DNA of 64,000 bases from Nocardia ninae NBRC 108245 (GCF_007990755.1 NZ_BJXA01000003.1:186001-250000); one strand, 5' to 3'; shown: positions 17,634 through 26,889, counted from the stretch's first letter. The notes: a model not told the origin generated them from the sequence alone. A program made the numbers and translations.

Positions 17634-19100
17634 ATGAGTCTTCTGATTTCTCCCAAGGTCACCGAGGTGCAGGGGGATGTCCGCCGCTTGCGGGCGCGCG
17701 TTGCGAAACACGCGCAGACGTGGGGCGCTCGCGTCGCCGGTCGGTACCCGTCGGTCGAGCGGCCGCTGGCCGAACCGCCACCGGGGAGCGGATTGCGCCC
17801 GATGCCAGGCGATTTCGGCGCACCGGGAATCGGGTACACCTTGCACGCGCTGAGTGATCCGATCGGATTGACGCGCAAGCGATTTCAGCAGTACGGCCCG
17901 GTGAACTGGATGGGCGTGCTCGGTCGCGAGGTGGTCGGTGTGAGCAGTCCGGCCGCCATCGAGGCGGTGCTGATGGATCGGAACAAGGTCTTCTCGGCGC
18001 AACGTGGCTGGGAGTTCTTGATCGGCCCGTTTTTTCGTGGTGGCCTGCTGCTGCGGGACTTCGACGAGCATCTGTTCCACCGCCGGATCATGCAGCAGGC
18101 GTTCACCCGGCCCCGGCTGGTCGGTTACCTGGACCTGACCACCCCGCGCATCACCCGCGGCGTCGCCGAGTGGCGGCCGGGCCCGCACTTCCCGGTCTTC
18201 GACGCGATCAAGCAGATCCTGCTCGCGCAAGCTACCGAGGTCTTCGCCGGTGCCGAGCTCGGCCCCGAAAGCGTGGTGCTGGAACGGGCTTTCGAGGACG
18301 CTGTACACGGCGCGACCGCGCTCATCCGCACCAATGTGCCCGGCGGGGTGTGGTCGCGCGGGGTGCGCGGACGGCGCATCCTCGGCGAGTACTTCCGGCG
18401 CGAGCTACCCGCCAAGCGGGCGGGCGAGGGGAACGACCTGTTCAGCGTGCTGTGTCACGCCGAGACCGAGGAGGGCCACGCGTTCTCGGACGAGGAGGTG
18501 ATCGAGCACATGATCTTCGTGATGATGGCCGCGCACGACACCAGCACGATCGCCGCGTCCATGCTCGCTTACGAACTCGCCCGCCACCCGCAGTGGCAGG
18601 AGCGGTTGCGTGTGGAGTCCAGGGCGCTCGGCAAGCCCGCCCTCGACTACGGCGATCTGGACCGACTACCCGGTCTGGACCTGGCGTTCAAGGAAACGCT
18701 GCGCATGTATTCGCCGGTGGCACAGCAGATTCGCGAAACCATCGCCGACACCGACATTCTCGGCTACTACGTGCCGCAGGGCACGCTCGTCATGGTCGGC
18801 GCCTACCCGATGATGCGCACCGACGACTACTGGGCCGACCCCGATGTGTTCGACCCGGAGCGGTTCGCCGCCGACCGCCGCGAGGACAAATCGCACCGGC
18901 TGGCCTGGGCGCCGTTCGGCGGCGGCGCGCACAAATGCATCGGCCTGTACTTCGGTGGCATGACCGTCAAAGCCGTGCTGCACCAGATGTTGCTGCAATA
19001 CCGCTGGTCGGTGCGCCCGGACTACCAGGTGCCGCTCGTCGCGGGCACCGGGCCGATGCCCGCCGACGGCCTGCCCCTCCGGCTGGAACGGCTGCGGTGA
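17634..19100 (+). CDS. Cytochrome P450
   Basis: A 488-residue cytoplasmic haem monooxygenase. The I-helix oxygen motif reads AAHDTST, the K-helix ExxR is ETLR, and the haem loop FGGGAHKCIG places the Cys ligand at about residue 435. I chose the ATG at 17634 (GAAGGG upstream); a start at 17595 would add 13 residues. The ferredoxin that follows overlaps its stop codon, giving a ready electron donor. The substrate is unknown; TetR control suggests induction by a small molecule. Confidence 0.93.
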   Translation: MSLLISPKVTEVQGDVRRLRARVAKHAQTWGARVAGRYPSVERPLAEPPPGSGLRPMPGDFGAPGIGYTLHALSDPIGLTRKRFQQYGPVNWMGVLGREVVGVSSPAAIEAVLMDRNKVFSAQRGWEFLIGPFFRGGLLLRDFDEHLFHRRIMQQAFTRPRLVGYLDLTTPRITRGVAEWRPGPHFPVFDAIKQILLAQATEVFAGAELGPESVVLERAFEDAVHGATALIRTNVPGGVWSRGVRGRRILGEYFRRELPAKRAGEGNDLFSVLCHAETEEGHAFSDEEVIEHMIFVMMAAHDTSTIAASMLAYELARHPQWQERLRVESRALGKPALDYGDLDRLPGLDLAFKETLRMYSPVAQQIRETIADTDILGYYVPQGTLVMVGAYPMMRTDDYWADPDVFDPERFAADRREDKSHRLAWAPFGGGAHKCIGLYFGGMTVKAVLHQMLLQYRWSVRPDYQVPLVAGTGPMPADGLPLRLERLR

Positions 19101-19288
19101 TGCGCGTCGTCGCCGACCGCACCCGCTGCGAGGGGCACGGCATGTGTGAGGCGCTGGCACCCACCCTGTTCCGCGTCGGCGACGACGGTATCGTCGCCCC
19201 CCTTGCCGACACCATCGACGAAATTGCGCACGACCTGGTGGAGCTGGTGATCGACAGCTGCCCAGTCGAAGCCTTGCGCCGCACCTGA
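19100..19288 (+). CDS. 3Fe-4S ferredoxin for the P450
   Basis: A 62-residue ferredoxin. Three cysteines (C10, C16, C54, the last in SCPVEAL) with CEGHGMC spacing mark the 3Fe-4S type that pairs with actinobacterial P450s. The start overlaps the P450 stop (TGATG). The frame is nested in a longer meaningless frame and is easily missed. Confidence 0.9.
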   Translation: MRVVADRTRCEGHGMCEALAPTLFRVGDDGIVAPLADTIDEIAHDLVELVIDSCPVEALRRT

Positions 19289-19496
19289 CGACTGTCGCAT
19301 TTTTTTCGGGACCTGCACTGATTGCGGGCGGCCGAAGCCGGTGCGGATCCCGAGAGAAGCTGTGGGGTCTTCCGCGCGGAAACCGCTGGGCCTGCTGCGA
19401 TCCCAGTGGGTGACATCGAAGCGTGATCAAGAGTTTGGAACCTCGGCGGCGAGGCATTACCTGTCCGAATACGACAGGCTCGGCGAGGAGGTCCAA

Positions 19497-20096
19497 GTGT
19501 CGTCTGGAGTATTGATCACGGTAATCGTTCTGGTGGTACTGGTGGCGGTGGTCATCGCCCTGGTGGTGTGGCCGATGGTGCGCAGGCAGCGGTTACGCAG
19601 CCGCTTCGGCCCGGAGTACGACCGGACGGTCGAGGAACACGACGACCGGCGCGCGGCCGAACGCGAACTGGCCGAACGCGAACGCAGGCACGCCGAGCTC
19701 GAACTGCGCGCGCTGAGCCCGGAGCAGAAGCAGCTCTACACCGCGCAGTGGGTCGAGGTGCAGGAGCGGTTCATCGACGACCCGGTCGAGGCGTTGCAGT
19801 CCGCAGATCGGTTGCTGACCACGGTGATGGCCCAACGTGGTTATCCCACTGAGAATTTCGATCAGCAGGTCGCCGACCTGTCCGTGGAGCACGCGGAAGC
19901 GCTCGGTCATTACCGCGCCGCGCACGAGATCGCCACCAGGGCCACCGGTTCCGAGGTGTCCACCGAGGACCGCCGCACCGCCATCGTGCACTACCGGGAC
20001 CTGTTCCAGGACTTGCTGAATGGCGCCACCGACGACAAGAAGCCCGAGCACGACAAGGACAAGAAGTCCGAGCACGACAAGAAAGCGCTGTCATGA
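19497..20096 (+). CDS. Membrane-anchored coiled-coil protein, first of two paralogues
   Basis: A 199-residue protein with one N-terminal membrane segment (residues 5-27), a charged coiled-coil stretch (ERELAERERRHAELELRALSPEQ) and a conserved helical domain, ending in a Lys/Asp-rich tail (KPEHDKDKKSEHDKK). I start at the GTG 19497, which follows GAGGAG; the frame upstream has no coding character. The helical domain (YTAQWVEVQERFIDDPVEALQSADRLL) recurs in the next gene, which overlaps by four bases. Function unknown; likely cell-envelope. Confidence 0.75.
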   Translation: MSSGVLITVIVLVVLVAVVIALVVWPMVRRQRLRSRFGPEYDRTVEEHDDRRAAERELAERERRHAELELRALSPEQKQLYTAQWVEVQERFIDDPVEALQSADRLLTTVMAQRGYPTENFDQQVADLSVEHAEALGHYRAAHEIATRATGSEVSTEDRRTAIVHYRDLFQDLLNGATDDKKPEHDKDKKSEHDKKALS

Positions 20097-20980
20097 GCAC
20101 CGAATACGAACGCACCGCGCATTCCGACCGTTCCGCGACGCCCAGCGCGGATATCCCGATGAGTGAGCAGGAGGCACGGTCTTCGTCCTGGCAGGAGGGT
20201 CGCGAAAACGATTGGGCCGCAGGCGAGTCGGGGAGCCGCTCCACCGAAGGCGCGACGGATGCGACCGGTACCGGAGGTGCGAGCACGACAGCCGATGACG
20301 CCGAACGTGCGCGCACGACCGACGTGGACGTCGAACCGGAGCACGTGCGCACCACGGAATACGACGCGGACCGATCCCGCACGGCCGATCACGACGCCGA
20401 GACCACATCGACGGCGGACTACGACGCTGAGACCGCGCACCCGCGCACAGCGGATCACGACGCTGAGACCGCATCGGCAGGCGCGGCGGACTACGACGCC
20501 AAGGCCACCCAGACGGGCACGGCCGATTACAAACCGGGAACTGTGCACCGGCCCACCGCCGATCACGACGCTGAAAGCCCTGCTGCGGCAACAGATCAGG
20601 TCCCGGCGACAAGCACCGCCGACACCGACCAGGTGACCACGCCAGACGAGACAACCACCGCAGGAAACGGCACTGAGCAGCAACGGATTTCACTCGACGA
20701 CGTAGGCACCCCGCTCTTCGCCGACACCGACCTCGACCGCCTCCGCACCCAATGGCGCGAGGTACAGGGTGCCTTCGTCGACAGCCCGCGCGACGCAGTC
20801 ACCCAGGCCGACAAGATCGTCGCGGACATCATCTACCAGTTGACCACCGCCTACGCCGAACGCAAGCGCGTCCTCGAGGAGCACTGCGCCGGCCTGCAAG
20901 ACGGCGACACCGAGGAGCTGCGGCAGGCCCTGCGCGGCTATCGCGGTTTCTTCCGCAGGCTCCTGGTGATCGAGTCGTGA
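20093..20980 (+). CDS. Low-complexity repeat protein sharing the domain of its upstream neighbour
   Basis: A 295-residue acidic protein. Residues about 90-165 are imperfect repeats of the type ADHDAET/ADYDAET, encoded by roughly 30-75 base DNA repeats at about 20,360-20,580. The C-terminal 90 residues (LRTQWREVQGAFVDSPRDAVTQADKIV) are clearly related to the conserved domain of the preceding gene. It has no membrane segment of its own, and starts inside the preceding stop (ATGA), so the two proteins probably form one complex at the membrane. No family with a known function recognised. Confidence 0.75.
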   Translation: MSTEYERTAHSDRSATPSADIPMSEQEARSSSWQEGRENDWAAGESGSRSTEGATDATGTGGASTTADDAERARTTDVDVEPEHVRTTEYDADRSRTADHDAETTSTADYDAETAHPRTADHDAETASAGAADYDAKATQTGTADYKPGTVHRPTADHDAESPAAATDQVPATSTADTDQVTTPDETTTAGNGTEQQRISLDDVGTPLFADTDLDRLRTQWREVQGAFVDSPRDAVTQADKIVADIIYQLTTAYAERKRVLEEHCAGLQDGDTEELRQALRGYRGFFRRLLVIES

Positions 20981-21000
20981 TCTAACGGAAAGCGTTGCCC

Positions 21001-21876
21001 ATGAATTGGTTTCGATTGCCGACCGACCGGATCGACCAGGTGACCGACTGGGTCGCCGAGCAGGTGAACGCGCGCGTGCCCGCGCCCGACCCCGCCGACC
21101 GGGATCCCGAGTTCATCATCGACACGGTGGGTCCGGGCTGGTGGTTCGCGCGGCTGTACTTCCGCGCGGAGGTCCGGGGCCTGAACCGGATTCCGGAGGA
21201 CGGCCCGGTCCTGTTGGTCGGCAATCATTCCGGGGGCAACGTGTCGCCCGAGGTATTGGTCGCCACCTTGGCGTTCGTGCGGCGGTTCGGTCCGCATCGC
21301 CCGTTCTTCCAGTTGGCGCACGACATGGTGATGGCCTATCCGGTCATCGGTACGTTGTTGCGCCGCTTCGGCACGGTAGGCGCGGACCCGAACAGCGCAC
21401 GGCAGGTGTTGCGCGACGGCGCGGCGGTGCTCGTCTATCCCGGCGGTGACTGGGAGGTGCATCGGCCGACCTGGAAAGAAGACGAGATCGACTTCGCCGG
21501 CCGGACCGGCTTTCTCCGCTTGGCCTGGGACGAGAAGGTTCCCATCGTGCCGATGGTCAATATCGGTGCTCAGCAGACCGCCCTGATGCTGTCGCGCGGG
21601 GATCGGCTGGCCAAGCTGCTGCGGCTGGATCGGATGTTGCGGCTGAAGGTATTTCCCATCTCGATCGCCCTCCCGTGGGGACTCAATATCGGTGACCTCG
21701 CGGGGCACATCCCGTTGCCGAGCAAGGTCACCGTCGAGTTCCTCGAGCCGATCGATCTGCACGCCGAACTGGGACCGGAACTGGATGTCGACGCGGCCTA
21801 CGAGCTCGTCACCGGCGTCATGCAGGACGCACTGTGCGAGCTCTCCGCGGAACGCGGGCTACCGATTGTCGGTTGA
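21001..21876 (+). CDS. Lysophospholipid acyltransferase-family protein
   Basis: A 291-residue acyltransferase of the PlsC/DGAT2-like group. The catalytic region reads LVGNHSGGNVSPEVL: the His is present but the Asp four residues on, usual in HxxxxD, is absent, as in the NHSGG branch of actinobacteria. PGGDWEVHRP supplies the third conserved block. The ATG at 21001 has GGAAAG upstream. It follows the coiled-coil pair by 20 bases and could belong to the same operon. Confidence 0.8.
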   Translation: MNWFRLPTDRIDQVTDWVAEQVNARVPAPDPADRDPEFIIDTVGPGWWFARLYFRAEVRGLNRIPEDGPVLLVGNHSGGNVSPEVLVATLAFVRRFGPHRPFFQLAHDMVMAYPVIGTLLRRFGTVGADPNSARQVLRDGAAVLVYPGGDWEVHRPTWKEDEIDFAGRTGFLRLAWDEKVPIVPMVNIGAQQTALMLSRGDRLAKLLRLDRMLRLKVFPISIALPWGLNIGDLAGHIPLPSKVTVEFLEPIDLHAELGPELDVDAAYELVTGVMQDALCELSAERGLPIVG

Positions 21877-21898
21877 TATCGGCTGGGCCGCAGCGCAT

Positions 21899-22345
21899 TC
21901 AGCTCGCGCCCGGCACCGCCTGTGCGAGGAACATGTAGCTCTTCTCCTCGACCCGGCGCGCGATGCGCCACTGCCCGTCGACCCGGGCGAACGTGTCGAG
22001 GTACCAGAGCCCGCACAGCATGAGGCTGGGCGGGCCGTCGCCGCCGGACAGCATCATCGGGTTGTGACACATGGTCCGCCCGGTGGCGCTGTCGCCGTCG
22101 AGGGTGATCGAGGAGTTGCTGATCAGGTGTTGAAAGGCGGGGAAATTCGGCAACATGGCGGCGAGGAACTTCTTCGTCGCCGCCACGTCGCCGGCCGGTC
22201 CGCCCATCGCGGTGTAATCGATGTGGGCGTCCTCGGTGAAGATGTCGTCGAGCAGGTCCCACTGTCCGGTGTCGACCGCGTGGGAATACCGGACCATCAG
22301 GTCCTGGATCTCCAGACGGTCCGAAATCTCTGGTAAGGACAGCAT
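21899..22345 (-). CDS. SnoaL-like / NTF2-fold protein
   Basis: A 148-residue small polar-pocket protein with the typical start EISDRLEIQDLMVRYSHAVDTGQWDLLDDIFTEDAHIDY. Such folds serve as isomerases, dehydratases or ring hydroxylase beta-like subunits; the Tyr/Asp/His combination here suits a SnoaL-like enzyme, but no substrate can be named. CGGAGG stands before the ATG at 22345. Confidence 0.85.
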   Translation of the reverse strand: MLSLPEISDRLEIQDLMVRYSHAVDTGQWDLLDDIFTEDAHIDYTAMGGPAGDVAATKKFLAAMLPNFPAFQHLISNSSITLDGDSATGRTMCHNPMMLSGGDGPPSLMLCGLWYLDTFARVDGQWRIARRVEEKSYMFLAQAVPGAS

Positions 22346-22452
22346 GATGCCTCCGAATCGCGCCGACTTTCTTGGCGCTATGCCACCAGGCGCGAGTCCG
22401 GGAATCAAGAGCCGGACCTTCGAAGCCGTTGCGGTGGCGGAGGCGAGAAGGG

Positions 22453-22650
22453 TCAAGCCTTGTGCGGCAGGATGTTCAGTACGAGTACGAGCCCGGCCGC
22501 GATGCTGGCGCATGCGAGGACCGTGGTCACAGCAGACTGCGTGAGAGTAGCGATGCCGATCGAAAAGGCAAGGCACAGAGCGAATGCCAGTACCGCGGTC
22601 CCCGGCTCCACGCCGGCGATCCGGGCGGGTCGGTGATCCGTCGATGTCAT
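22453..22650 (-). CDS. Small two-helix membrane protein
   Basis: A 65-residue protein with two hydrophobic segments (about 16-36 and 40-60) after a short polar N-terminus. No family recognised. The ribosome binding site is weak (GAAG), so expression is less certain than the open frame. Confidence 0.45.
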   Translation of the reverse strand: MTSTDHRPARIAGVEPGTAVLAFALCLAFSIGIATLTQSAVTTVLACASIAAGLVLVLNILPHKA

Positions 22651-22800
22651 ACTTCTGTTAGTACCCAGCGGCGCCCGTTACGAAACCGTGACTGTTGAAT
22701 CTGTGCTTCGATCGCTGCTCAGGTGGGGTTGCCGGCGCGGCGGCCCGGCGCGAAAAACGGACGAGACGGACATCACACGCGCAGGCGCGCATTGACAAAC

Positions 22801-22819
22801 TTAGGTATCGCTAACTTAA
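22801..22819. promoter_or_regulatory. IdeR/DtxR iron box
   Basis: TTAGGTATCGCTAACTTAA agrees at 15 of 19 positions with the IdeR/DtxR consensus. It sits between a TTGACA -35 element (22792-22797) and the GTG start at 22831, where binding would block transcription in iron-replete cells. Confidence 0.85.
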
Positions 22820-22830
22820 GCTCACGTCCC

Positions 22831-23844
22831 GTGACCTCCGTCGACACCACCCGCACGGCCGCGTTATCGCGCCGCATCCCGATGCTGATGCTCGGGTTTG
22901 CCGCGTTGCTGCTGTGCGTCGTGTTGAGCCTGGCACTCGGCGCCCGCTCGGTGTCGATCGGCACCGTCGTGCAGGCCCTGCTCGGCGATGCGGACGGCCG
23001 CGACGCCATGGTGGTCACCGGTATGCGATTGCCGCGCACCCTGGTGGGACTGGCGGTGGGCGCCGCGCTCGGCCTCGCCGGTGCGCTCGTGCAAGGCATC
23101 ACCCGCAACCCGCTCGCCGCGCCGACCACCCTCGGCATCAACGCCGGCGCCGGGCTCGCCGTGGTGATCGCCATCTACGCGCTGCGTTTGACCCGTCCCA
23201 TCGAGTACCTGGGTTTCGCGTTCGCGGGCGCGGCCGCCGCCGCGCTGTTCACGCTGACGCTCGGGCGCCGGGCCGGCGACCTCGATCCCGTTCGGCTGGT
23301 CCTCGGCGGCACCGTCCTGCAACTGGTGCTCGTCTCGTGGACCTCCGCCGTGCTGCTGTTCAGCGAACGCACCCTGGACGAGGCGCGCTTCTGGCTGGCC
23401 GGATCGATCGCCGAACGCGACCTCGACGTGCTGGTCCCGATGTTGCCGACGCTGATTATCGGCGCGGTGATCGGCCTGGTGATCGCACCCGCGCTCAATA
23501 CTCTCGCCCTCGGCGACGAAGCCGCGGAGGCGCTCGGTATGCCGGTGGGGCGCATCCGGCTGGCGGGGATGGTCGCGGTGGTGTTGCTCGCCGGCTCCGC
23601 GGTGGCCGTGGCCGGGCCGATCGCGTTCATCGGACTGGCCGCGCCGCACCTGGTCCGGCTGGTGCTCGGCGGCGACCACCGGGTGCTCGTGCCCGGCTGC
23701 CTCATCGCGGGCCCGCTGCTGCTACTCGCCGCCGACATCCTCGGCAGGCTTGTCGCCCGGCCTTCGGAGCTGGAGGTCGGCATCGTCACCGCGTTCCTCG
23801 GTGCGCCGCTGCTCGCCGTGCTCGCTCGACGGGTGGGCCGATGA
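22831..23844 (+). CDS. FecCD-family iron-siderophore ABC permease, first subunit
   Basis: A 337-residue inner-membrane protein with about nine helices and FecCD marks (MRLPRTLVGLAVGAALGLAGALVQGITRNPLAAPTTLGINAGA and GLAAPHLVR). The GTG at 22831 lies 12 bases after the iron box and lacks a ribosome binding site, suggesting a leaderless start. It overlaps the next permease gene by four bases. With the second permease, the ATPase and the binding lipoprotein it forms a complete ferric-siderophore importer. Confidence 0.9.
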   Translation: MTSVDTTRTAALSRRIPMLMLGFAALLLCVVLSLALGARSVSIGTVVQALLGDADGRDAMVVTGMRLPRTLVGLAVGAALGLAGALVQGITRNPLAAPTTLGINAGAGLAVVIAIYALRLTRPIEYLGFAFAGAAAAALFTLTLGRRAGDLDPVRLVLGGTVLQLVLVSWTSAVLLFSERTLDEARFWLAGSIAERDLDVLVPMLPTLIIGAVIGLVIAPALNTLALGDEAAEALGMPVGRIRLAGMVAVVLLAGSAVAVAGPIAFIGLAAPHLVRLVLGGDHRVLVPGCLIAGPLLLLAADILGRLVARPSELEVGIVTAFLGAPLLAVLARRVGR

Positions 23845-24971
23845 TCGATGCGCCGCCGCCGCGCAACGGCCGAACACTGTTGCGTCCCAAGCGCTCCGCT
23901 GATCCGATCGATGCCGCGTCGCTGCGGAATGGTCGAACACCATTGCGTTCCGGCGCGAATGTCCTGGTGCGGCAGCGCAGGCGCGCGATCCTGATCGGCG
24001 CGGTGTGCGCGGCGGCGATCGCCGTGCTGTCGACCGTGGCGCTCAGCGTCGGCGAGGTCGAGATGTCGGCGGTGACGGCGTTGCGCGCCTTGTTCGGCTT
24101 CGGCGACCAGGGCGACGTCTATGTCGTCCAGGAGTTCCGTGCGCCACGGCTGGCCGCCGCGCTGCTCGCGGGCGCGGGACTGGCCACCGCGGGTGCCGTG
24201 CTCCAGCGGCTGTTCCGTAACCCGCTCGCCTCGCCGGACGTCATGGGTGTCACCGGTGGCGCGTCCTTCGGGTCGGTGCTCGTGCTCGCTCTCGGCGCGA
24301 GCCAGTCGTTCATCCCGCTCGGCGCGCTCGGCGGCGGGATGCTCACCGCGCTGCTGCTCGGCATCCTGGGCTGGCGGTCCGGGTTACCGGTTACGCGGCT
24401 GGTGCTCGTCGGATTGGCAGTGCAGGCAGGGTTGGCCGCGGCGGTGAATCTGATGGTGGTGCGCTTTCCGCTGGAGCTCGCCGGGTCGGCGGTGCAGTGG
24501 ACCACCGGTTCGCTCTACGGACGCACCTGGCCGGAGATCCAGGCTGCCGCGGTGGCCTGCGTGCTGGTGCTGGCTCTGCTGTATCTGCAATACCGCACGC
24601 TGTCGGTGCTCGACCTCGGCGACGAGTCGGCGGGCACGCTCGGTGTCCGGGTGTCGCATTCCCGGTTGGCCTTGCTGGGCACCACCATCGCGCTCGCCGC
24701 GCTGGCCGCCGCCCTCACCGGCCCGATTTCCTTTGTGGCGCTGGCGGTTCCGCACCTCGTGCGGCGACTCGCCGGTCCGCCCACCGCCGGCACGCTCGCC
24801 GTCACCGGTCTGGCCGGGGCGACGCTGCTGCTCGTCTGCGACTTGATCGTGCAGCACGCGCTGCCGATCGAGGGGTTGCCCGTCGGCGTGGTCACCGCGA
24901 CTGTCGGCGCTCCGTGGTTGCTCATTCTGATGCTCCGTGAGAGCTCGCCCGTCTCCAGGAGGACCGCATGA
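23841..24971 (+). CDS. FecCD-family iron-siderophore ABC permease, second subunit
   Basis: A 376-residue permease with the same FecCD signature (EFRAPRLAAALLAGAGLATAGAVLQRLFRNPLASPDVMGVTGGA). It has an unusual 48-residue polar N-terminal extension made of a tandem duplicate (see 23844-23969). It starts at the ATG overlapping the first permease (ATGATC) and overlaps the ATPase gene at its end, consistent with a coupled operon. Confidence 0.9.
   Translation: MIDAPPPRNGRTLLRPKRSADPIDAASLRNGRTPLRSGANVLVRQRRRAILIGAVCAAAIAVLSTVALSVGEVEMSAVTALRALFGFGDQGDVYVVQEFRAPRLAAALLAGAGLATAGAVLQRLFRNPLASPDVMGVTGGASFGSVLVLALGASQSFIPLGALGGGMLTALLLGILGWRSGLPVTRLVLVGLAVQAGLAAAVNLMVVRFPLELAGSAVQWTTGSLYGRTWPEIQAAAVACVLVLALLYLQYRTLSVLDLGDESAGTLGVRVSHSRLALLGTTIALAALAAALTGPISFVALAVPHLVRRLAGPPTAGTLAVTGLAGATLLLVCDLIVQHALPIEGLPVGVVTATVGAPWLLILMLRESSPVSRRTA
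23844..23969 (+). repeat. 63-bp tandem duplication in the permease N-terminus
   Basis: Two adjoining 21-codon units start with IDAPPPRNGRTLLR and IDAASLRNGRTPLR. DNA identity is high around the shared GGTCGAACAC-like core, so the duplication is in frame and fairly old. Confidence 0.7.
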
Positions 24972-25807
24972 GTGACACACCGGACGACGGGGTCGGCCGC
25001 AACGAATTGGCCGCGCAGGCAGTCGATCTGCGGTACGGCGACCGCGTCGTGATCGACGGGCTCGACCTGGTGCTGCCGGGCGACTCGGTCACCGCCATCG
25101 TCGGCCCGAACGCCTGCGGCAAGTCCACGCTGCTGCGCGGACTCACCCGGCTGCTTCGGCCGTCGGGCGGCACGGTCACCCTCGACGGCGCCGACATCCA
25201 TCGAATGTCCGCCCGCGCGTTGGCCTTACGGATGGGCCTGCTGCCGCAGCAGCCGATCACGCCGGAGTCCATCACGGTCGAGGCGCTGGTGCGGCTCGGT
25301 CGCTATCCGCACCAGCGGTTGCTGCGGCCCTGGTCGGCCACCGACCAGTCGGCCGTCGAGGACGCGTTGCGGCGCACCGGCACCGCCGATCTGCGTGAAC
25401 AACAGGTCGACCGGCTCTCCGGCGGCCAACGGCAGCGAGCCTGGATCGCGCTGGCCCTGGCCCAGGACACCGACCTGCTGCTGCTCGACGAGCCGACCAC
25501 CTTCCTCGACCTGCGCCACCAACTCGACGTGCTCGACCTCGTTGCCGACCTGCACGCCGAGGCTGGGCGCACCGTCGTCATGGTGCTGCACGATCTCGGC
25601 CAGGCCGCCCGCTACGCCGACCACCTCGTGGTACTGCACGAGGGCCGCCTCGCCGCGGCCGGGCCACCCGCCGAGGTGCTGGACGCCGAACTCGTCCGCA
25701 CCGTCTTCGGGGTCGATGCCCTGGTGATACCCGACCCGGAAACCGGGACCCCCCTGGTGGTTCCGCGCAGCAGGGCCGCCCGACTGTCCGCCGCCGCTCC
25801 CGTCTGA
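24968..25807 (+). CDS. ABC ATPase of the siderophore importer
   Basis: A 279-residue ATP-binding subunit: Walker A GPNACGKST, Q-loop LLPQQPIT, ABC signature LSGGQRQRAWIALALAQ, Walker B LLLLDEP and H-loop HDLGQ. Its start overlaps the stop of the permease gene (ATGA). It belongs to the FepC/FecE group that powers ferric-siderophore uptake. Confidence 0.92.
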   Translation: MSDTPDDGVGRNELAAQAVDLRYGDRVVIDGLDLVLPGDSVTAIVGPNACGKSTLLRGLTRLLRPSGGTVTLDGADIHRMSARALALRMGLLPQQPITPESITVEALVRLGRYPHQRLLRPWSATDQSAVEDALRRTGTADLREQQVDRLSGGQRQRAWIALALAQDTDLLLLDEPTTFLDLRHQLDVLDLVADLHAEAGRTVVMVLHDLGQAARYADHLVVLHEGRLAAAGPPAEVLDAELVRTVFGVDALVIPDPETGTPLVVPRSRAARLSAAAPV

Positions 25808-25877
25808 GCGGACTACCCCCAGCGTCGCCTCGCTCGAGCTGATGCACCACCCACTCCCAAGAGATGAGGGACTGCTC

Positions 25878-26879
25878 ATGTCCACCCGACCCCGCGGCCG
25901 CCGACTCGGCCGCATCGGTATCGCGACACTTGTTGTGGCGGTAGGCCTGTCCTGCCTCGCGGCCTGTGGCAACAACTCCGCCGATACGGATTCCGCTGCC
26001 TCCCCGGCCGATTCGGCCAGCTTCCCGCGCACCCTGGACACCCTGATGGGCCAGGTGACCATTCCGAAGGCGCCCAAGCGCGTGGTGGTGCTCGACACCG
26101 CCGAGCTGGACTCGGTCACCCTGCTCGGCATCAAGCCGGTGGGTGCCGTTGTCCCGCATACCAAGACCAGGGGCGGGTTCCCGGAATACTTGGCGGGCAA
26201 GGTCGATGGGGTGACCGACGTCGGCCCGCTGCTCGAGCCGAACCTCGAGCGGATCGCGTCGCTGAAGCCCGACCTGATCCTGTCCTCGAAGGTCCGCCAC
26301 GACAAGATCTACGACAAGCTCAGCGGCATCGCGCCGACGGTGTTCACCGAAACCACCGGTGGCCCTTGGAAAGCCAACCTCGCGGTGCACGGCAAGGCGC
26401 TCGGCCTCGAGCAGCAGGCCGCCGACGCGTTGAAGGGTTACGAGGATCGGGCCCGCGCGCTCGGCGACGCCATCAAGGCCAAGAACAACGGCGTGCTGCC
26501 CACCGTCTCGGTGGTCCGCTTCCTGGCCGGCCCGACCCGGCTGTACCAGAGCAACTCCTTCAGCGGCGTGGTGCTGGCCGACATCGGCCTGCCGCGACCG
26601 GAGTCGCAGATCTCCACCGACCCGAAGAAGATCATGAAGGACGTCAGCCCCGAGCAGATAGATCAGGCCGACGCCGACCTGATCTTCGTCGCCACCATCG
26701 ACGACCCGGGCAAGACCGAGAAGGGCGCCGTCACCACCAGCCCCGTCTGGCGTGACCTGCGCGCCGTCAAGAACGGCAAGGCCATCGACGTGCTGGACGA
26801 GACCTGGATGTCGGGCATCGGCGTGCAGGCCGCCGACCAGATGCTCGCCGACGTCGCCAAGGCCACCGGCGTCCAGTAG
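25878..26879 (+). CDS. Ferric-siderophore-binding lipoprotein (FecB/FhuD-like)
   Basis: A 333-residue secreted solute-binding protein. The signal peptide ends in the lipobox LAAC (Cys at about 30), so it is anchored to the outer face of the membrane. The fold has the class III binding-protein pattern: GQVTIPKAPKRVVVLDTAELDSVTLLGIKPVG, then PNLERIASLKPDLIL. It ends the four-gene importer and is followed by a strong terminator. Confidence 0.9.
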   Translation: MSTRPRGRRLGRIGIATLVVAVGLSCLAACGNNSADTDSAASPADSASFPRTLDTLMGQVTIPKAPKRVVVLDTAELDSVTLLGIKPVGAVVPHTKTRGGFPEYLAGKVDGVTDVGPLLEPNLERIASLKPDLILSSKVRHDKIYDKLSGIAPTVFTETTGGPWKANLAVHGKALGLEQQAADALKGYEDRARALGDAIKAKNNGVLPTVSVVRFLAGPTRLYQSNSFSGVVLADIGLPRPESQISTDPKKIMKDVSPEQIDQADADLIFVATIDDPGKTEKGAVTTSPVWRDLRAVKNGKAIDVLDETWMSGIGVQAADQMLADVAKATGVQ

Positions 26880-26889
26880 CCGCACCCGC

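Noticed and set aside
20360-20580. Possible CRISPR array because of regular short repeats
   Set aside because: The repeats are in frame inside a coding sequence (ADHDAET-type), vary in unit length and have no unique spacers.
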